Shown piece by piece: positions 10,140 through 19,980 of a stretch of 64,000 nucleotides of DNA (position 1 is the stretch's first letter; the number at the start of each line of letters is the position of its first letter). Origin of the DNA: G963667855 sp963667855 (GTDB lineage: Bacteria; Planctomycetota; Phycisphaerae; UBA1845). The DNA lies in contig CAXXKI010000005.1 in assembly GCA_963667855.2 (NCBI GenBank), positions 148,004 to 212,003 of the forward strand, in the 5' to 3' direction. A program made the position numbers and the translations under genes. The notes under the pieces are model-generated. The model saw only the letters and a list, made by a program, of their open reading frames with translations. It was not told where the DNA came from and did no database searches.

Positions 10140-10169
10140 AAACGCCAATCGTTAGCTCGATTGGCGTTT
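10140..10169 (-). terminator. Terminator of cmk
   Basis: Perfect 12-bp inverted repeat (arms 10140-10151 and 10158-10169) with a 6-nt loop. It lies about 30 bases beyond the cmk stop, and on the minus strand it is followed by a T-rich stretch (TTGATTTTAAT). Confidence 0.75.
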
Positions 10170-10199
10170 GAATCTATATCAATTAATTTTTCTCGGTGT

Positions 10200-10865
10200 T
10201 TAGTTTTTTACAACCTGTCTAACGTGGATAACCAGTTGTTCGACCACCTCTGCGATGGTCATGTGGCTGGTATCGATGCGTATGGCCTGGCCTGGCTGAA
10301 GGAGAGCCGCCCACTGTTTGGAGTCGTTGGCGTCCCGAGTTTCCAGATTGTCTTTCACTTGGTTAAAATCAACTTCTTCGCCGTCCGTGACCAGTTCCTG
10401 TTGTCTTCTTTGTGCTCGTCGATCTATGTCTGCCTCAACTACGAAGCGAACGTCCGCATCCGGGAATACGACGCTGCCTTGATCTCGCCCTTCGGTGACG
10501 AAGGAGCCTAGTGCTCTGCCTATCTGCCGCTGCTTTTCGACCAGGATGTCTCTGACCGCCTGATTGCGGGCGATGGGCGATGTTACCTTACTGACTGTCA
10601 TGGAGCGGATTGCTTCGCTGACATCATGGCCGTTCGCTTTCACCCTCGTATGCGTAGGTCCGCAATCCAGTTCAAGCTTGGCGTGGCGTGCTAAATTTGC
10701 CAGTGCCTCAGCGTCGTTCAAGTCAATGTTTTCCTGGATAGCCAGATAGGCTAATGCGCGGTACATGGCTCCCGTGTCGAGGTAGGGGATCTCAAGGTGG
10801 GCGGCCAGCTTGCGTGCTGCTGTCGATTTTCCTGACCCAGCTGGGCCGTCTATTGTGATTATCAT
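10200..10865 (-). CDS. cmk: Cytidylate kinase
   Basis: Phosphorylates CMP and dCMP with ATP in pyrimidine nucleotide metabolism; cytosolic. 221 residues, the normal size. P-loop GPAGSGKST at residues 7-15, the CMP-site stretch YLDTGAMYRALA, and the lid/NMP-binding motif EGRDQGSVVFPDADV are all present. In many bacteria cmk precedes rpsA; here no rpsA is beside it. It is monocistronic, with its own terminator downstream and a roughly 300-base divergent intergenic region (10866-11165) upstream, shared with the zinc-ribbon gene and otherwise empty. No strong ribosome site is seen before ATG 10865. Confidence 0.93.
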   Translation of the reverse strand: MIITIDGPAGSGKSTAARKLAAHLEIPYLDTGAMYRALAYLAIQENIDLNDAEALANLARHAKLELDCGPTHTRVKANGHDVSEAIRSMTVSKVTSPIARNQAVRDILVEKQRQIGRALGSFVTEGRDQGSVVFPDADVRFVVEADIDRRAQRRQQELVTDGEEVDFNQVKDNLETRDANDSKQWAALLQPGQAIRIDTSHMTIAEVVEQLVIHVRQVVKN

Positions 10866-11165
10866 ATGAGCCCGATTGTAGGTGAGATCGACTTATGTTC
10901 AAGGCGATACAAGCTGTAGATTTTGGGAGTTTTTGATCGCTGCGAATGTCTTGCAGGGCAGACGAAATCCTCCGGTTGTTGATTATTGTTTCGCTCACAT
11001 ATCGGTTCGTTATAAGTACTTATGTATACATAAGATCTGTGTTGACCGCGGCCGCCTGGAACGATATAGATGAAAGAGTGTGGTCGTTGTCAGCAGGATA
11101 CATCGAACGTGGGGTCGGTTTAAAGCATCTATCGAGCAGGCTCTGCAAGAGGAGTGGCGATTCCT

Positions 11166-12320
11166 ATGAGCGACACAATAATTGCCCATTGCCCGTCATG
11201 TTCTCAGAAGTACAGGGTTCCCAAGAGTAACGTCGGATCACGTGCTCGTTGTCGAAAATGCGGGCAAACATTTAAGTTACTTGAAGAACCACCAATTGAT
11301 GATGAGACGATTTTCGGTTGGGTAACTGAGGATGACGCCTCCAGTAGCAGTATTCTGGGGGGTACGGGTCTTTTTGGGCATACTTTTCACGAACCGACTC
11401 ATGTTCCGGCCAACAACGGCTGGGTTCATCCTCCGCCACCGGAACGTCCGCGAGTAGTTCTGCAGAGCGTGGACGAAGATGGAGCGTGTTTTGTTTTTTC
11501 TCCCTCCCAATTGAGCAACCGCGATTTCCTGGTTTCCTTTCCTCATCGTTGTGTGCAATGCCTGGGGCGAGATGATCTGGAGCTGCATTACGTGGTGTGG
11601 ACGGATAAAGCAATTGCCATAGACGCAGCGATGATAAGCGAAACGGAAACCCGTACACATAGATCATTGAACCAACTGATGGCGGAACATGGTTTGAAGT
11701 GGTTCAAAGCCCTGGAACCTATTGGAACGTTCAAGCCACCTTTCAATGCTCCTTTGGTTTACTGCATTTGTCCTCAGTGCAGTGTACCGGGAGCAGTGCG
11801 GGGTAGAGTTAAGCAGGAAGACTTTACTGAGAAGTGTCAGTTGATAATAAGTCATCCTTCCATTGCGCTGGAGTTTTACCGAAACAACGGCGGGCGAAAC
11901 ACTCCGGGCTACAAGCGACTACTGGTATTCAGCCGCCAGCGACGCGATAACCAGTGGAAATCACTTGCTATCGGCATAAGAACGAAGATTGGGAAATGGT
12001 ATACGCCGGTGGAGGGTGAAAAGTTTCTTGGATATTATGCCGATCGGGATTTCGATCAGACTGATCGAGGGACAGCCGGGGTTGTTCTTACTGATCAGAG
12101 ACTGATATACAAGAAATACGCGGCACTGAGGGAATACCTGCTCGATAAGGACGGGTTGTTGGATATTGAAGCCACTCAGGCGAGAGCCAGTATCGAGATA
12201 CAGCAAAAAGAGGAACGCCCTGCTACCCTGGCTACCACTCCCCTGGCGGCCAGCAGTCTTGCCAGAACATTGAGCGGATTGAAAAAGCCCTGGAAAATCA
12301 ATGTGGTTACACACCGATGA
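11166..12320 (+). CDS. Zinc-ribbon protein of unknown function
   Basis: Not recognised beyond its first domain. Residues about 8-38 form a MJ0042-type zinc ribbon (CPSC ... CRKC). Two further cysteine sites occur, HRCVQC near residue 120 and CICPQC near 200, so the protein may bind more than one zinc. No membrane segment is seen, so it is probably cytoplasmic. The rest (to 384) is mixed alpha/beta without motifs I can name, and includes DRGTAGVVLTDQRLIYKKYA, reminiscent of PH-like domains; that is a guess. ATG 11166 is chosen over the in-frame GTG 11154 because the ribosome site AAGAGGAG overlaps the latter. Confidence 0.7.
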   Translation: MSDTIIAHCPSCSQKYRVPKSNVGSRARCRKCGQTFKLLEEPPIDDETIFGWVTEDDASSSSILGGTGLFGHTFHEPTHVPANNGWVHPPPPERPRVVLQSVDEDGACFVFSPSQLSNRDFLVSFPHRCVQCLGRDDLELHYVVWTDKAIAIDAAMISETETRTHRSLNQLMAEHGLKWFKALEPIGTFKPPFNAPLVYCICPQCSVPGAVRGRVKQEDFTEKCQLIISHPSIALEFYRNNGGRNTPGYKRLLVFSRQRRDNQWKSLAIGIRTKIGKWYTPVEGEKFLGYYADRDFDQTDRGTAGVVLTDQRLIYKKYAALREYLLDKDGLLDIEATQARASIEIQQKEERPATLATTPLAASSLARTLSGLKKPWKINVVTHR

Positions 12321-12349
12321 GTATGCTAGGGGTTTTTGCGTAATTGGTA

Positions 12350-13957
12350 TTATTCGTCTTCCAGAGCAAAGTCTTCCGGGTGAAGACGTTCTTCCGCTTC
12401 CATTCGCACTCTTTCTTCCTGAGCGTCGGCTCTTCGCTTAACAACCAGGCGGACGTAAAAGTTGACACCCAGTGTTATTATTATTCCGAACACTCCAAAC
12501 TTGAATAGAGCGAGACATACCAATCCGGCACTGGCGGCTGCTATAAAAGCTGCGGCAAACCAGCTGAAGATAACCCAGATGGATCGGCCGAGTTTTAGAG
12601 CGGCATCTCCACGTTGGAAGATCCGGTCTCCCATTCCCGTGGCGACAACGGCCGCAAAAGCTACATAAGTGGTGGATACAGGTAATTTCAATCCTGATGC
12701 TGTGGCGATTACACAAGCGGATACCGACATGATCACGCAAGCTCGTAAAGTATCGTAGTGAGCCTGCTTTCCGCCTTCCTTTCGTTTGGCGAGAGGTGCC
12801 AGGGCGGGCGCTTCCCCTCGGAAAGTGAGTAGAAAATCCGCGAGTGCGATACACCATCTCGGTGCCCAGAGTTTTACGTGATCGCCGGCACTGCCCATAC
12901 GGACTTCAGCTTTGGTGACACGTTCAGCTTCCTTGGTTCCCATTCCCATGAACAGTAAAACGCCGCAGGCGAAGAGAGCCCAAACGGGAATAGGAATGGA
13001 GCTGGCCTCTCCTACTCCGGCAAACGGAACGTGATTCCAGACCAAAGTCAGGGTGGCTAATCCGGGCGAAGCGCAGTTAGCCAAGTCGTTTTGACCGAAG
13101 GCGAAAGCCATGCAGAGCATGCCGATGATTGCCAGGCCCGGGAAAAGAATTTTGGCGAACTTCTTTCGGAAAATGACCAGAAGAGCGTGAATAATTATTG
13201 CGAAGATTCCCCAGACCGCGAGTACCACAACGGCATCACCGTACTCATTAACAACGTTTTCGTTGAAGCTCGCTATGAAAGGGAGCTTTTTCATGCCTTT
13301 AAGGAGCATGAAATAGAATAAGCCGGCTGACATCCCTCCTCCGACCCAGCCGCCGTGAAGGAGTAAGGTCGGTAAATGCCGTGTGCGGTCTTTTATCGCC
13401 GCGCGCATAGCCCTCTGTATAAAGAAGGCCGCAAACCCCGTGAGGATGATGGAGAGTACAATCCCCAAAACAACTTTGCCGGAGGTCGCCCAGTTAACGG
13501 TTCCGACTGGATTCATGGCGAAAGCGGCGCCGAGTAAAGAAAAGACGACAGTTGCAGTCGTACTCACAGGCATGCCAAACGCGGAGTATCCATAAAGCAG
13601 AATGGTATTAACGATGTAAACGGATGCATAAACGGCAAGTATGTGGGTAAGACTGAGTGTTTTAGGATCAAAAATACCTTTACGAACTGTTTCGATTACC
13701 GCGGACGAGAATACCGCGCCGGTGATCACACCAAGCCCGGCTATCCTCACTGCCCATTTACGATTTAAAACTCTAGCGCCGAATACCGCGTTTACCAGGT
13801 TGGCTGCATCGTTTCGGCCAACTTCCAATGTGTTCCAGATTAACATCCCCAGGGCAATGATGGTTACCGCCTGAAGGAATAGAAAGGATGGATCGGGAGC
13901 GGGCTTGGCCGCGACTTGTGAGATCAACAGGGCGGTACCGATGGTATCGTCCTCCAA
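12350..13957 (-). CDS. pit: PiT-family inorganic phosphate transporter
   Basis: Low-affinity cation-coupled phosphate permease of the inner membrane. The duplicated PiT signatures are present: EVGRNDAANLVNAVFGARVL near residue 46 and FAFGQNDLANCASPG in the second half, plus LPVSTTYVAFAA. About ten to twelve hydrophobic helices fill the 535 residues, with a cytoplasmic loop around 330-390. The annotated start is a TTG at 13957 that overlaps a GGAGG, so the true start is uncertain and may lie a few codons later. It follows the DUF47 gene by 37 bases on the same strand, a classic transport pair. Confidence 0.88.
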   Translation of the reverse strand: MEDDTIGTALLISQVAAKPAPDPSFLFLQAVTIIALGMLIWNTLEVGRNDAANLVNAVFGARVLNRKWAVRIAGLGVITGAVFSSAVIETVRKGIFDPKTLSLTHILAVYASVYIVNTILLYGYSAFGMPVSTTATVVFSLLGAAFAMNPVGTVNWATSGKVVLGIVLSIILTGFAAFFIQRAMRAAIKDRTRHLPTLLLHGGWVGGGMSAGLFYFMLLKGMKKLPFIASFNENVVNEYGDAVVVLAVWGIFAIIIHALLVIFRKKFAKILFPGLAIIGMLCMAFAFGQNDLANCASPGLATLTLVWNHVPFAGVGEASSIPIPVWALFACGVLLFMGMGTKEAERVTKAEVRMGSAGDHVKLWAPRWCIALADFLLTFRGEAPALAPLAKRKEGGKQAHYDTLRACVIMSVSACVIATASGLKLPVSTTYVAFAAVVATGMGDRIFQRGDAALKLGRSIWVIFSWFAAAFIAAASAGLVCLALFKFGVFGIIITLGVNFYVRLVVKRRADAQEERVRMEAEERLHPEDFALEDE

Positions 13958-13994
13958 AAAGGGTCGGGGATATTCTGTCGCTTACACCGATTGT

Positions 13995-14669
13995 TTATCT
14001 GGATGTAAGCATTCGTCTTACACGATCCGCAAGAGATTCGGCTGAGTTGGCCAGACTGCCTAGTTCGCCGAATATTTTGAACCACAACATGATGTCAACT
14101 GCGGATATTTCGTTTTCCAGGGTAAATAGCGCCTGGGAGAGTTTGTAATTGCAGCGGTCGGATTCCCATTCCGCTTTTTCTACAGTTTTGATTAATTCAA
14201 GGGCTCTTTCTACACTGTTTGGTTCGAAACCGTCCTCTGCTGCGACTCTTACCTGTTCTGTTAATTTATTCGCCAGCTCGCAGACCCGGATGACCGTATC
14301 AACGTACTTCATTGCTAATTCGCTGATAGCCTTGGGCAGGACTATTTTTTTAATGGTTAGCAGGTAAGCAAGATCTTCAGCCGAGTCGGCCATGTCGTCC
14401 TGCAGTTTGAGATGACCCAGCAGGTCACCTCTCAGAACGGGTAAATAGAATGTTTTTGGTATAGTCTGGCGGATTTCATCCTTAATGATGTCGGCCTCGT
14501 GTTCCGCCTTGAATACGTTTTTCGTTATGTTTTCCAGATCGGCGTATTTTACATCTCGGACGGCCTCAAACATCGGTCTGACCAGTCCGACGCATTCCAT
14601 TACCTTTTCTACGTGAACGTGGAGCGGTTCAAACGGCGATTTTCGAAACATCGCAGCGAACTTATTCAT
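13995..14669 (-). CDS. DUF47/PhoU-like Pit accessory protein
   Basis: Helical cytoplasmic protein of 224 residues in the DUF47 (TIGR00153) family, distant relatives of PhoU. It is commonly encoded with PiT transporters and thought to modulate them. Visible features are the N-terminal FRKSPFEPLHVHVEKVMECV and long amphipathic helices with KAEHEADIIKDEIR, the family's conserved metal-binding-like acidic stretch. ATG 14669 is preceded by AAGGA at good spacing. It is the promoter-proximal gene of a two-gene operon with pit. Confidence 0.88.
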   Translation of the reverse strand: MNKFAAMFRKSPFEPLHVHVEKVMECVGLVRPMFEAVRDVKYADLENITKNVFKAEHEADIIKDEIRQTIPKTFYLPVLRGDLLGHLKLQDDMADSAEDLAYLLTIKKIVLPKAISELAMKYVDTVIRVCELANKLTEQVRVAAEDGFEPNSVERALELIKTVEKAEWESDRCNYKLSQALFTLENEISAVDIMLWFKIFGELGSLANSAESLADRVRRMLTSR

Positions 14670-15042
14670 TGGAGCTTCCTTGTGAGGCGAAGGATATACC
14701 TTACCTATTCTTACGTCTGATTATTCCAGCAGTCTGTTGCCTGGTATACGTGCGATGCCCTCGCTAAGCAGCCACGTAAAGCGGGCTTTGTGCCACATTC
14801 TGGGTTTTGTAACCCGAACAATGCAAGGATGCAATTGTGAAACCTTTCTACAATGCATAGTAATCAAGGCAATTCGATTGTTAACCTTTGGTATAGATAA
14901 TGTTGTGATTGTGTTAAGATTCGGTTAAGCCGAGGTTTAGAACCTTTTTTATGGCAGTGGAACGGTGGTCCTATATACTTACAGGTTCCCTCGCTCGTGT
15001 TGGATAATGGATAAAAGAGGTAGAAGGAAATAACGAGAAATT
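14670..15042. other. Divergent intergenic region, no gene seen
   Basis: 373 bases separate the DUF47-pit operon from the divergent antiporter gene. It should hold both promoters. I see AT-rich stretches around 14870-14930 but no promoter pair I would defend, and no long inverted repeat. Confidence 0.45.
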
Positions 15043-16518
15043 ATGGCAGATCAAACCCCCCAAACACCGAGTAACCAACCGTTGGATTCGTCGTCATTAG
15101 TTTATAAGCACCCACCGGGATTTAGACTTCGCCGAGTGCGGAACTGGGTCTTTCTGGGGCTCACTTATGCTACGTATTATCTGTGTCGGTATAACCTGAG
15201 CATTGTAGCTCCGCAACTGAAAGAAACGTTTGGTTTTGACAATGCTCAATACGGTACTATTCAGATGGCTCGCGCTGGAGCTTACGGTGTGGGCCAGTTC
15301 TTTAATGGTCTTTTCACTGATAGGATCGGTGGAAAGTTGGCTATGACGATTGGTGCTGTGGGTACTATTATTCTGAATGTTATATTTGGAATAACAGCAT
15401 GGTCGAATATTTCCTGGATATTTGCGGCACTTATTATTGTTCGTTTGGTAGATGGCTATGTACAGGCGTTTGGTGCTCCGGGAATGGTGAAAATTAATAC
15501 CTCCTGGTTCCGTCGGCAGGAGCGGGGTACTTTCGCTGGTATCTTTGGATTTATGATCAACTTCGGCCATAGCAGCGCTGGGCAGTTATGGGCACTATTG
15601 GCTAAAGGTTTTTCCATACCGTTAATATTCTTTACCGTTACCGTATCCCCGATGGATTGGCGATATATGTTTATCGTACCACCGGTTATTGCCGGTGTTG
15701 TCATAATTCTCATGAATGTTGCGGTTAAAAACCACCCTGAAGAAGCAGGGTACGAAATAGTGCATGATGATGAGGATCCTGACGATGATCCTAGAGCACA
15801 TATGGGTGTTATGGATGTATTTCGCAAGATAACATCTAACCCCATTGTCTGGATTGTTGCTGCCGCGTACTTCTGTACGGGATATGTACGTTCCGCGATT
15901 AACGATTGGTGGACTATTTATCTTAATGACGTGTGGAATATTGGTGGCAAAAGTGCCTTGTTCTGGTGGATGGGCGTATTAGCACTTCCGTATTTGGCTG
16001 CTATCGGTTCGCTAGGATCGGGCATAATTTCCGATAAGTTTTTTAAAGGGCAGAGAGCACCTGTTGCTGCTGTACTTTATGCCTCGCAGTTTGTTTTTAT
16101 ACTCGCTGCAATCGCGATGTCCCAGAATATGTTTTATGCCTCCGCAACTGTCGGAGCGATTTTGATTCTGGGGATTCATGTTGGGTGTAATGCGACACAC
16201 TCTATTCTCGGAACGGCTGCAGCGATGGACCTTGGTGGTAGAAAAATGGCCGGGTTTGCCGCTGGCGTAATCGATTCGTTTCAGTATTTCGGTGCAATGC
16301 TTGCTGGTCGTAGCTTGGGAAAGCTGTTGGATAATTATGCGAATTCTGTTACGAGAACGATTACTGATGTGGATACTGCAGCGACAAAAGAGGTTGTCGT
16401 TAAAGTAATCGATCCCACCGTATGGTTCGTATCTATGATACCGTGGACGATAGTAGGGACATTACTCATGGGGTATCTGTGGTGGAAACACCGAGGAAAG
16501 GGAACGGCAGGGACGTAG
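15043..16518 (+). CDS. Organophosphate:phosphate antiporter (OPA/MFS family)
   Basis: Twelve-helix major facilitator permease of 491 residues, most like glycerol-3-phosphate or hexose-phosphate exchangers (GlpT/UhpT). The family signature region YATYYLCRYNLSIVAPQL (residues about 41-58) and FNGLFTDRIGGKLAM after helix 2 are visible, with Arg in helix 1 as used for phosphate binding. The central loop is unusually acidic (HDDEDPDDDPRAH). The substrate cannot be told from sequence. No glp or uhp genes adjoin it. ATG 15043 has GAG seven bases before it. Confidence 0.83.
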   Translation: MADQTPQTPSNQPLDSSSLVYKHPPGFRLRRVRNWVFLGLTYATYYLCRYNLSIVAPQLKETFGFDNAQYGTIQMARAGAYGVGQFFNGLFTDRIGGKLAMTIGAVGTIILNVIFGITAWSNISWIFAALIIVRLVDGYVQAFGAPGMVKINTSWFRRQERGTFAGIFGFMINFGHSSAGQLWALLAKGFSIPLIFFTVTVSPMDWRYMFIVPPVIAGVVIILMNVAVKNHPEEAGYEIVHDDEDPDDDPRAHMGVMDVFRKITSNPIVWIVAAAYFCTGYVRSAINDWWTIYLNDVWNIGGKSALFWWMGVLALPYLAAIGSLGSGIISDKFFKGQRAPVAAVLYASQFVFILAAIAMSQNMFYASATVGAILILGIHVGCNATHSILGTAAAMDLGGRKMAGFAAGVIDSFQYFGAMLAGRSLGKLLDNYANSVTRTITDVDTAATKEVVVKVIDPTVWFVSMIPWTIVGTLLMGYLWWKHRGKGTAGT

Positions 16519-16623
16519 GATACGCCAGAAGAAGTCGATATAAGCTAGATTTATATTTTATTACTTAATTCAATGTATATATCAACGGTGGAGCGATGTC
16601 GGTATTTAGCTTAAACTGACCTC

Positions 16624-18714
16624 GTGACTGCACACTTAAAACAACGTAGCAAGATACTGCGCCTGCCCAAGCCGGCGGCGCAATGGACCCGACTGTTTGG
16701 TTTGGCGGCATTGGCTGGTGTTCTTTCCGGTCTTGCCGCCGTTGCCTTGGAGTACGGGCTTCATTACGGGAGTAAGCACATCGTCGGCAGGTTTGCCGAT
16801 CCGGCCGGTAGCGATATCTTTGTATTTCACTGGCAGTTACTCGTGCTTCCAACTTTAGGTGGGCTCGCTTCCGGCTTGATTATCCGCTGGTTGTGTCCCA
16901 CCGCGATCGGACACGGTACGGATGTGCTGGTCCGAGCTTTTCACCATAATGCCGGAACGCTTGGCTTACGCGGACCGGTGGTTAAGGCCGCTGCCGCGGT
17001 AGGCGTTATTTCGTGTGGAGGATCGGCCGGTCCGGAGGGGCCTGTCGCTGCACTCGGAGCGGCTATCGGATCTTCGCTCTCTCCATTGTTTTCCCTTACT
17101 CCTCGCGAGCGGCGGATAATGCTCATCGCCGGTTGTGGGGCGGGAATCGGAGCGATTTTTCAGTGTCCTATGGGCGGAGCCCTTTTTGCCGCTGGGATTC
17201 TTTATCGCGATCCGGATTTCGAAACCGATGCAGTCGTCCCGGCATTTGTTGCATCGGTGGTTGGATATTGTATTTATATGCCCTTCTGGGGAAAACATTT
17301 TCCCCTGCTGGGCAGTGCTACCGAGTTTGCTTTCAAATCTCCGTTTGAGTTGGTTCCATATGCCGTATTGGGATTAGCCTGTGGAGGCTTTTGTATTCTC
17401 TTTTACGGTTGCCTCCGTTTTGTTGAACATCGTCCTTTGGCTCGTTTTGGTTTTCCTCGTTGGCTTGCTCCAGGTGTGGGCGGGTTGGCTACGGGTGTGG
17501 TGGCTTGCATGCTGCCCCAGGTAATGGATGGCCGTTACGAATATATACAGGATGCTATGAACAGCGCTGTGTTTAACGAGCGATTCGCTTCCATGAATCC
17601 TTGGCAACTGGTGGCATTGTTCAGTTGCGTGGCCGCGGCGAAGTGTGTGGCCACTGCCTTTACTGTAGGTTCCGGGGCATCCGGTGGTGTTTTAGGTCCC
17701 AGTGTGTTTGTGGGCGGAGCGGCCGGCGCTGCGGTTGGGGCTCTTTTTGAAGTGGTTATGCCTGGTGTCATTCCCGAAAATCTTCGACAGGGGCTGATCG
17801 CGGTGGGGATGGCCGGTGTGCTTTCCGCCAGTATGCGGGCACCACTTGCGGCTATTGTAATGGTTGCCGAAATGACCGGAGGGTATGGACTGATTGTTCC
17901 GTCCATGGTGGTCTGTGTCAGTGCCTACGTAATAGGCCGGCGCTTCGGGTTGAACCATGAGCAGGTGCGAACGGCCGCGGAATCTCCCGCTCATGCCGGT
18001 GATGCGATTGTGCATATGCTGGAAACATGGCATGTGAAGGATCTTATGCAGAAAGAGTGGCCGGAGACGGTTTCCCCGGCGGCTACTCTGAGGGAACTCG
18101 TGGAGATGATCACGCCGGGTACGCAGCCGGTATTCGCCGTAGTGGATAAGGGTAAAATCGTAGGGCTGGTGTCACTGCCTGACATTAAGCGCATTATGAC
18201 TGAGCCGGGAGTGTCTGAAGCGATCATTGCCGCGGATATAATGACTGAGGAAATTTCCAGTGTGGACATCGGAGAAGATGTATACTCTGCGCTGACTTTA
18301 ATGGCTCGCGAAAACCACATTGTCATGCCGGTTGTATCCTCACGTGATCCGGACGTGTTTCTGGGGATGTTGAGCAGGAAGGATGTTTACGCGGCCATCC
18401 GTAGCCAGATCGACGAGATGCGCCAGCATCTTCTCCTGGAGCATGAGGGGTTGGCCGCTATCGACCAGGAGGAGAGTCTGCACCAACTGGTCATGGGAGT
18501 GTCGGGGCCGAAATTCGGTAACATTCAGCGTCTGCTCATTCCCATGCAGGCGATTGGGCATTCCTTGCGTGAATCCGATTTTAGACGCGAATTCGGAGTT
18601 CAGGTAATCGCTATTGAACAGCCGGATGGGACAATACAATGTCCTCCCGATCCTGATGCGCCACTAAAAACTAATCAGCGACTGGTGGGTATCGTAATGG
18701 AATCGGAGCAGTAG
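16624..18714 (+). CDS. ClC-family chloride channel/antiporter with CBS pair
   Basis: Membrane anion channel or Cl-/H+ antiporter. The gating motif reads GSAGPEGP, with the gating Glu at 138; the usual Arg before the Glu is Pro here. The second pore motif GSGASGGVLGPSVFVGG is intact near residue 350. Cytoplasmic CBS domains occupy about 470-595 (VKDLMQKEWPETVSPAATL; AADIMTEEISSVDIG) and would sense adenine nucleotides. The last ~90 residues resemble a TrkA-C domain (REFGVQVIAIEQPDGTI ... RLVGIVMES), an extra ligand-binding module. Start GTG 16624 lacks a good ribosome site. Confidence 0.87.
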   Translation: MTAHLKQRSKILRLPKPAAQWTRLFGLAALAGVLSGLAAVALEYGLHYGSKHIVGRFADPAGSDIFVFHWQLLVLPTLGGLASGLIIRWLCPTAIGHGTDVLVRAFHHNAGTLGLRGPVVKAAAAVGVISCGGSAGPEGPVAALGAAIGSSLSPLFSLTPRERRIMLIAGCGAGIGAIFQCPMGGALFAAGILYRDPDFETDAVVPAFVASVVGYCIYMPFWGKHFPLLGSATEFAFKSPFELVPYAVLGLACGGFCILFYGCLRFVEHRPLARFGFPRWLAPGVGGLATGVVACMLPQVMDGRYEYIQDAMNSAVFNERFASMNPWQLVALFSCVAAAKCVATAFTVGSGASGGVLGPSVFVGGAAGAAVGALFEVVMPGVIPENLRQGLIAVGMAGVLSASMRAPLAAIVMVAEMTGGYGLIVPSMVVCVSAYVIGRRFGLNHEQVRTAAESPAHAGDAIVHMLETWHVKDLMQKEWPETVSPAATLRELVEMITPGTQPVFAVVDKGKIVGLVSLPDIKRIMTEPGVSEAIIAADIMTEEISSVDIGEDVYSALTLMARENHIVMPVVSSRDPDVFLGMLSRKDVYAAIRSQIDEMRQHLLLEHEGLAAIDQEESLHQLVMGVSGPKFGNIQRLLIPMQAIGHSLRESDFRREFGVQVIAIEQPDGTIQCPPDPDAPLKTNQRLVGIVMESEQ

Positions 18715-18820
18715 GTTTCGATCAATCGCGGCGGGCACCTTGTCCGGCGGCACGATAGCGCATATCATTGGCCATGTAAGATGGGAATACATTCCGGGCA
18801 TTTACGAAAGGGGCTGAATC

Positions 18821-19915
18821 ATGGATGTGGAGCCGCCGTTTCTTGAGGGAATAGACCATATCGAATTTTACGTGGGTAATGCATATCAGGCCGCTCACTA
18901 TTACCGCACAGTTTACGGTTTTAATATTGTCGCCTGTTGTGGTTTAACCACCGGGCGGGGCGATCAGGCCGGCTACGTGCTGGAGCAGGGGAATATTCGC
19001 TTCGTGCTTACCTCTGCGCTTTCTCCGGACAGCCCGATTGCCAGGCATTGCGCTTTGCATGGAGACAGTGTGAAGTCGATTGCTTTTCGGGTTAGTGATG
19101 TCGAGGAGGCGATTGAAGCGGTAAAAGCCCGCGGTGCCACGACTGTTGTCGCGCCTCTTTCCACCTGGAAGGATGAGTTCGGCGAGTTGAGTTTTGCCTC
19201 AATCAAAGTGTTCGGCGATACCGTGCATACCTTTGTAGATCGCAGTAAATACAATGGCACGTTCGCTCCCCATTACGCTCCCTATGAAGGTGTTGGGGCA
19301 ACTGACGTCGGGCTTACTTTGATAGACCACGTTGTGGGTAACGTCGATCTCGGAGCTATGGATTTCTGGGCTCGGTACTACGAGCGGATTTTCGATTTCA
19401 AGCAGACAACCTGTGTCAGTGATGAAGTGATCAGTACCGAGGAAACCGCTCTTATCTGCAAGGTAATGCGTAATGAAAGCGGTAATATTAAATTCCCAAT
19501 AAACGAGCCCGCTGCCGGAAAGAGAAGAGGGCAGGTTGAGGAGTTTCTCGATTTTCATAACGGCCCCGGCGTGCAGCATGTCGCCATGCTTACTGACGAT
19601 ATTATTACTACGGTTGCCCAGTTGAAGCAGCGTGGTGTGGAATTTCTCGAGGTGCCCGAAACCTATTACGAGATGCTTGCGGATCGTGTGGGTGAAATCG
19701 ATGAGGATGTGAACATTCTTCGCGAGCACAGCATTCTTGTTGATCGGGATGAGGCAGGGTACCTGTTGCAGGTTTACACCAAGCCGATTACCGATCGTCC
19801 CACGATATTCCTGGAAGTTATCCAGCGCAAGGGTTCCCAGGGATTCGGGCTGGGGAACTGTCATGCCATGTTCGCCTCGTTCGAGCGCGAGCAGCGACGG
19901 CGCGGTACGCTGTAA
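18821..19915 (+). CDS. hpd: 4-hydroxyphenylpyruvate dioxygenase
   Basis: Fe(II) enzyme converting 4-hydroxyphenylpyruvate to homogentisate in tyrosine breakdown. It has two vicinal-oxygen-chelate domains (start IDHIEFYVGNAYQAAHYY; second IDHVVGNVDLGAMDFW). The iron ligands are visible: His near 169 (DHVVGN), His near 252 (GVQHVAM) and Glu near 332 (FLEVIQRKG). 364 residues is normal. ATG 18821 follows AAAGGGG. No hmgA or other homogentisate genes adjoin. The gene is followed by a long inverted repeat and a marR gene, which may mean regulated expression of one or the other. Confidence 0.92.
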   Translation: MDVEPPFLEGIDHIEFYVGNAYQAAHYYRTVYGFNIVACCGLTTGRGDQAGYVLEQGNIRFVLTSALSPDSPIARHCALHGDSVKSIAFRVSDVEEAIEAVKARGATTVVAPLSTWKDEFGELSFASIKVFGDTVHTFVDRSKYNGTFAPHYAPYEGVGATDVGLTLIDHVVGNVDLGAMDFWARYYERIFDFKQTTCVSDEVISTEETALICKVMRNESGNIKFPINEPAAGKRRGQVEEFLDFHNGPGVQHVAMLTDDIITTVAQLKQRGVEFLEVPETYYEMLADRVGEIDEDVNILREHSILVDRDEAGYLLQVYTKPITDRPTIFLEVIQRKGSQGFGLGNCHAMFASFEREQRRRGTL

Positions 19916-19930
19916 ACATCCATCAATAAA

Positions 19931-19979
19931 GTGAAAAAGGAGATTGCATCGGGGTTGACGATGTAATCTCCTTTTTCAC
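19931..19979 (+). repeat. 19-bp inverted repeat ending one base before the marR start
   Basis: Arms 19931-19949 and 19961-19979 pair over 19 bases with one G-U wobble and an 11-nt loop. The plus-strand right arm contains CCTTTTT. It may terminate the hpd transcript (stop at 19915). Because it ends one base before ATG 19981 and its left arm holds AAAGGAG, it could also be a MarR operator or an RNA switch. Function is inferred. Confidence 0.7.
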
Positions 19980-19980
19980 A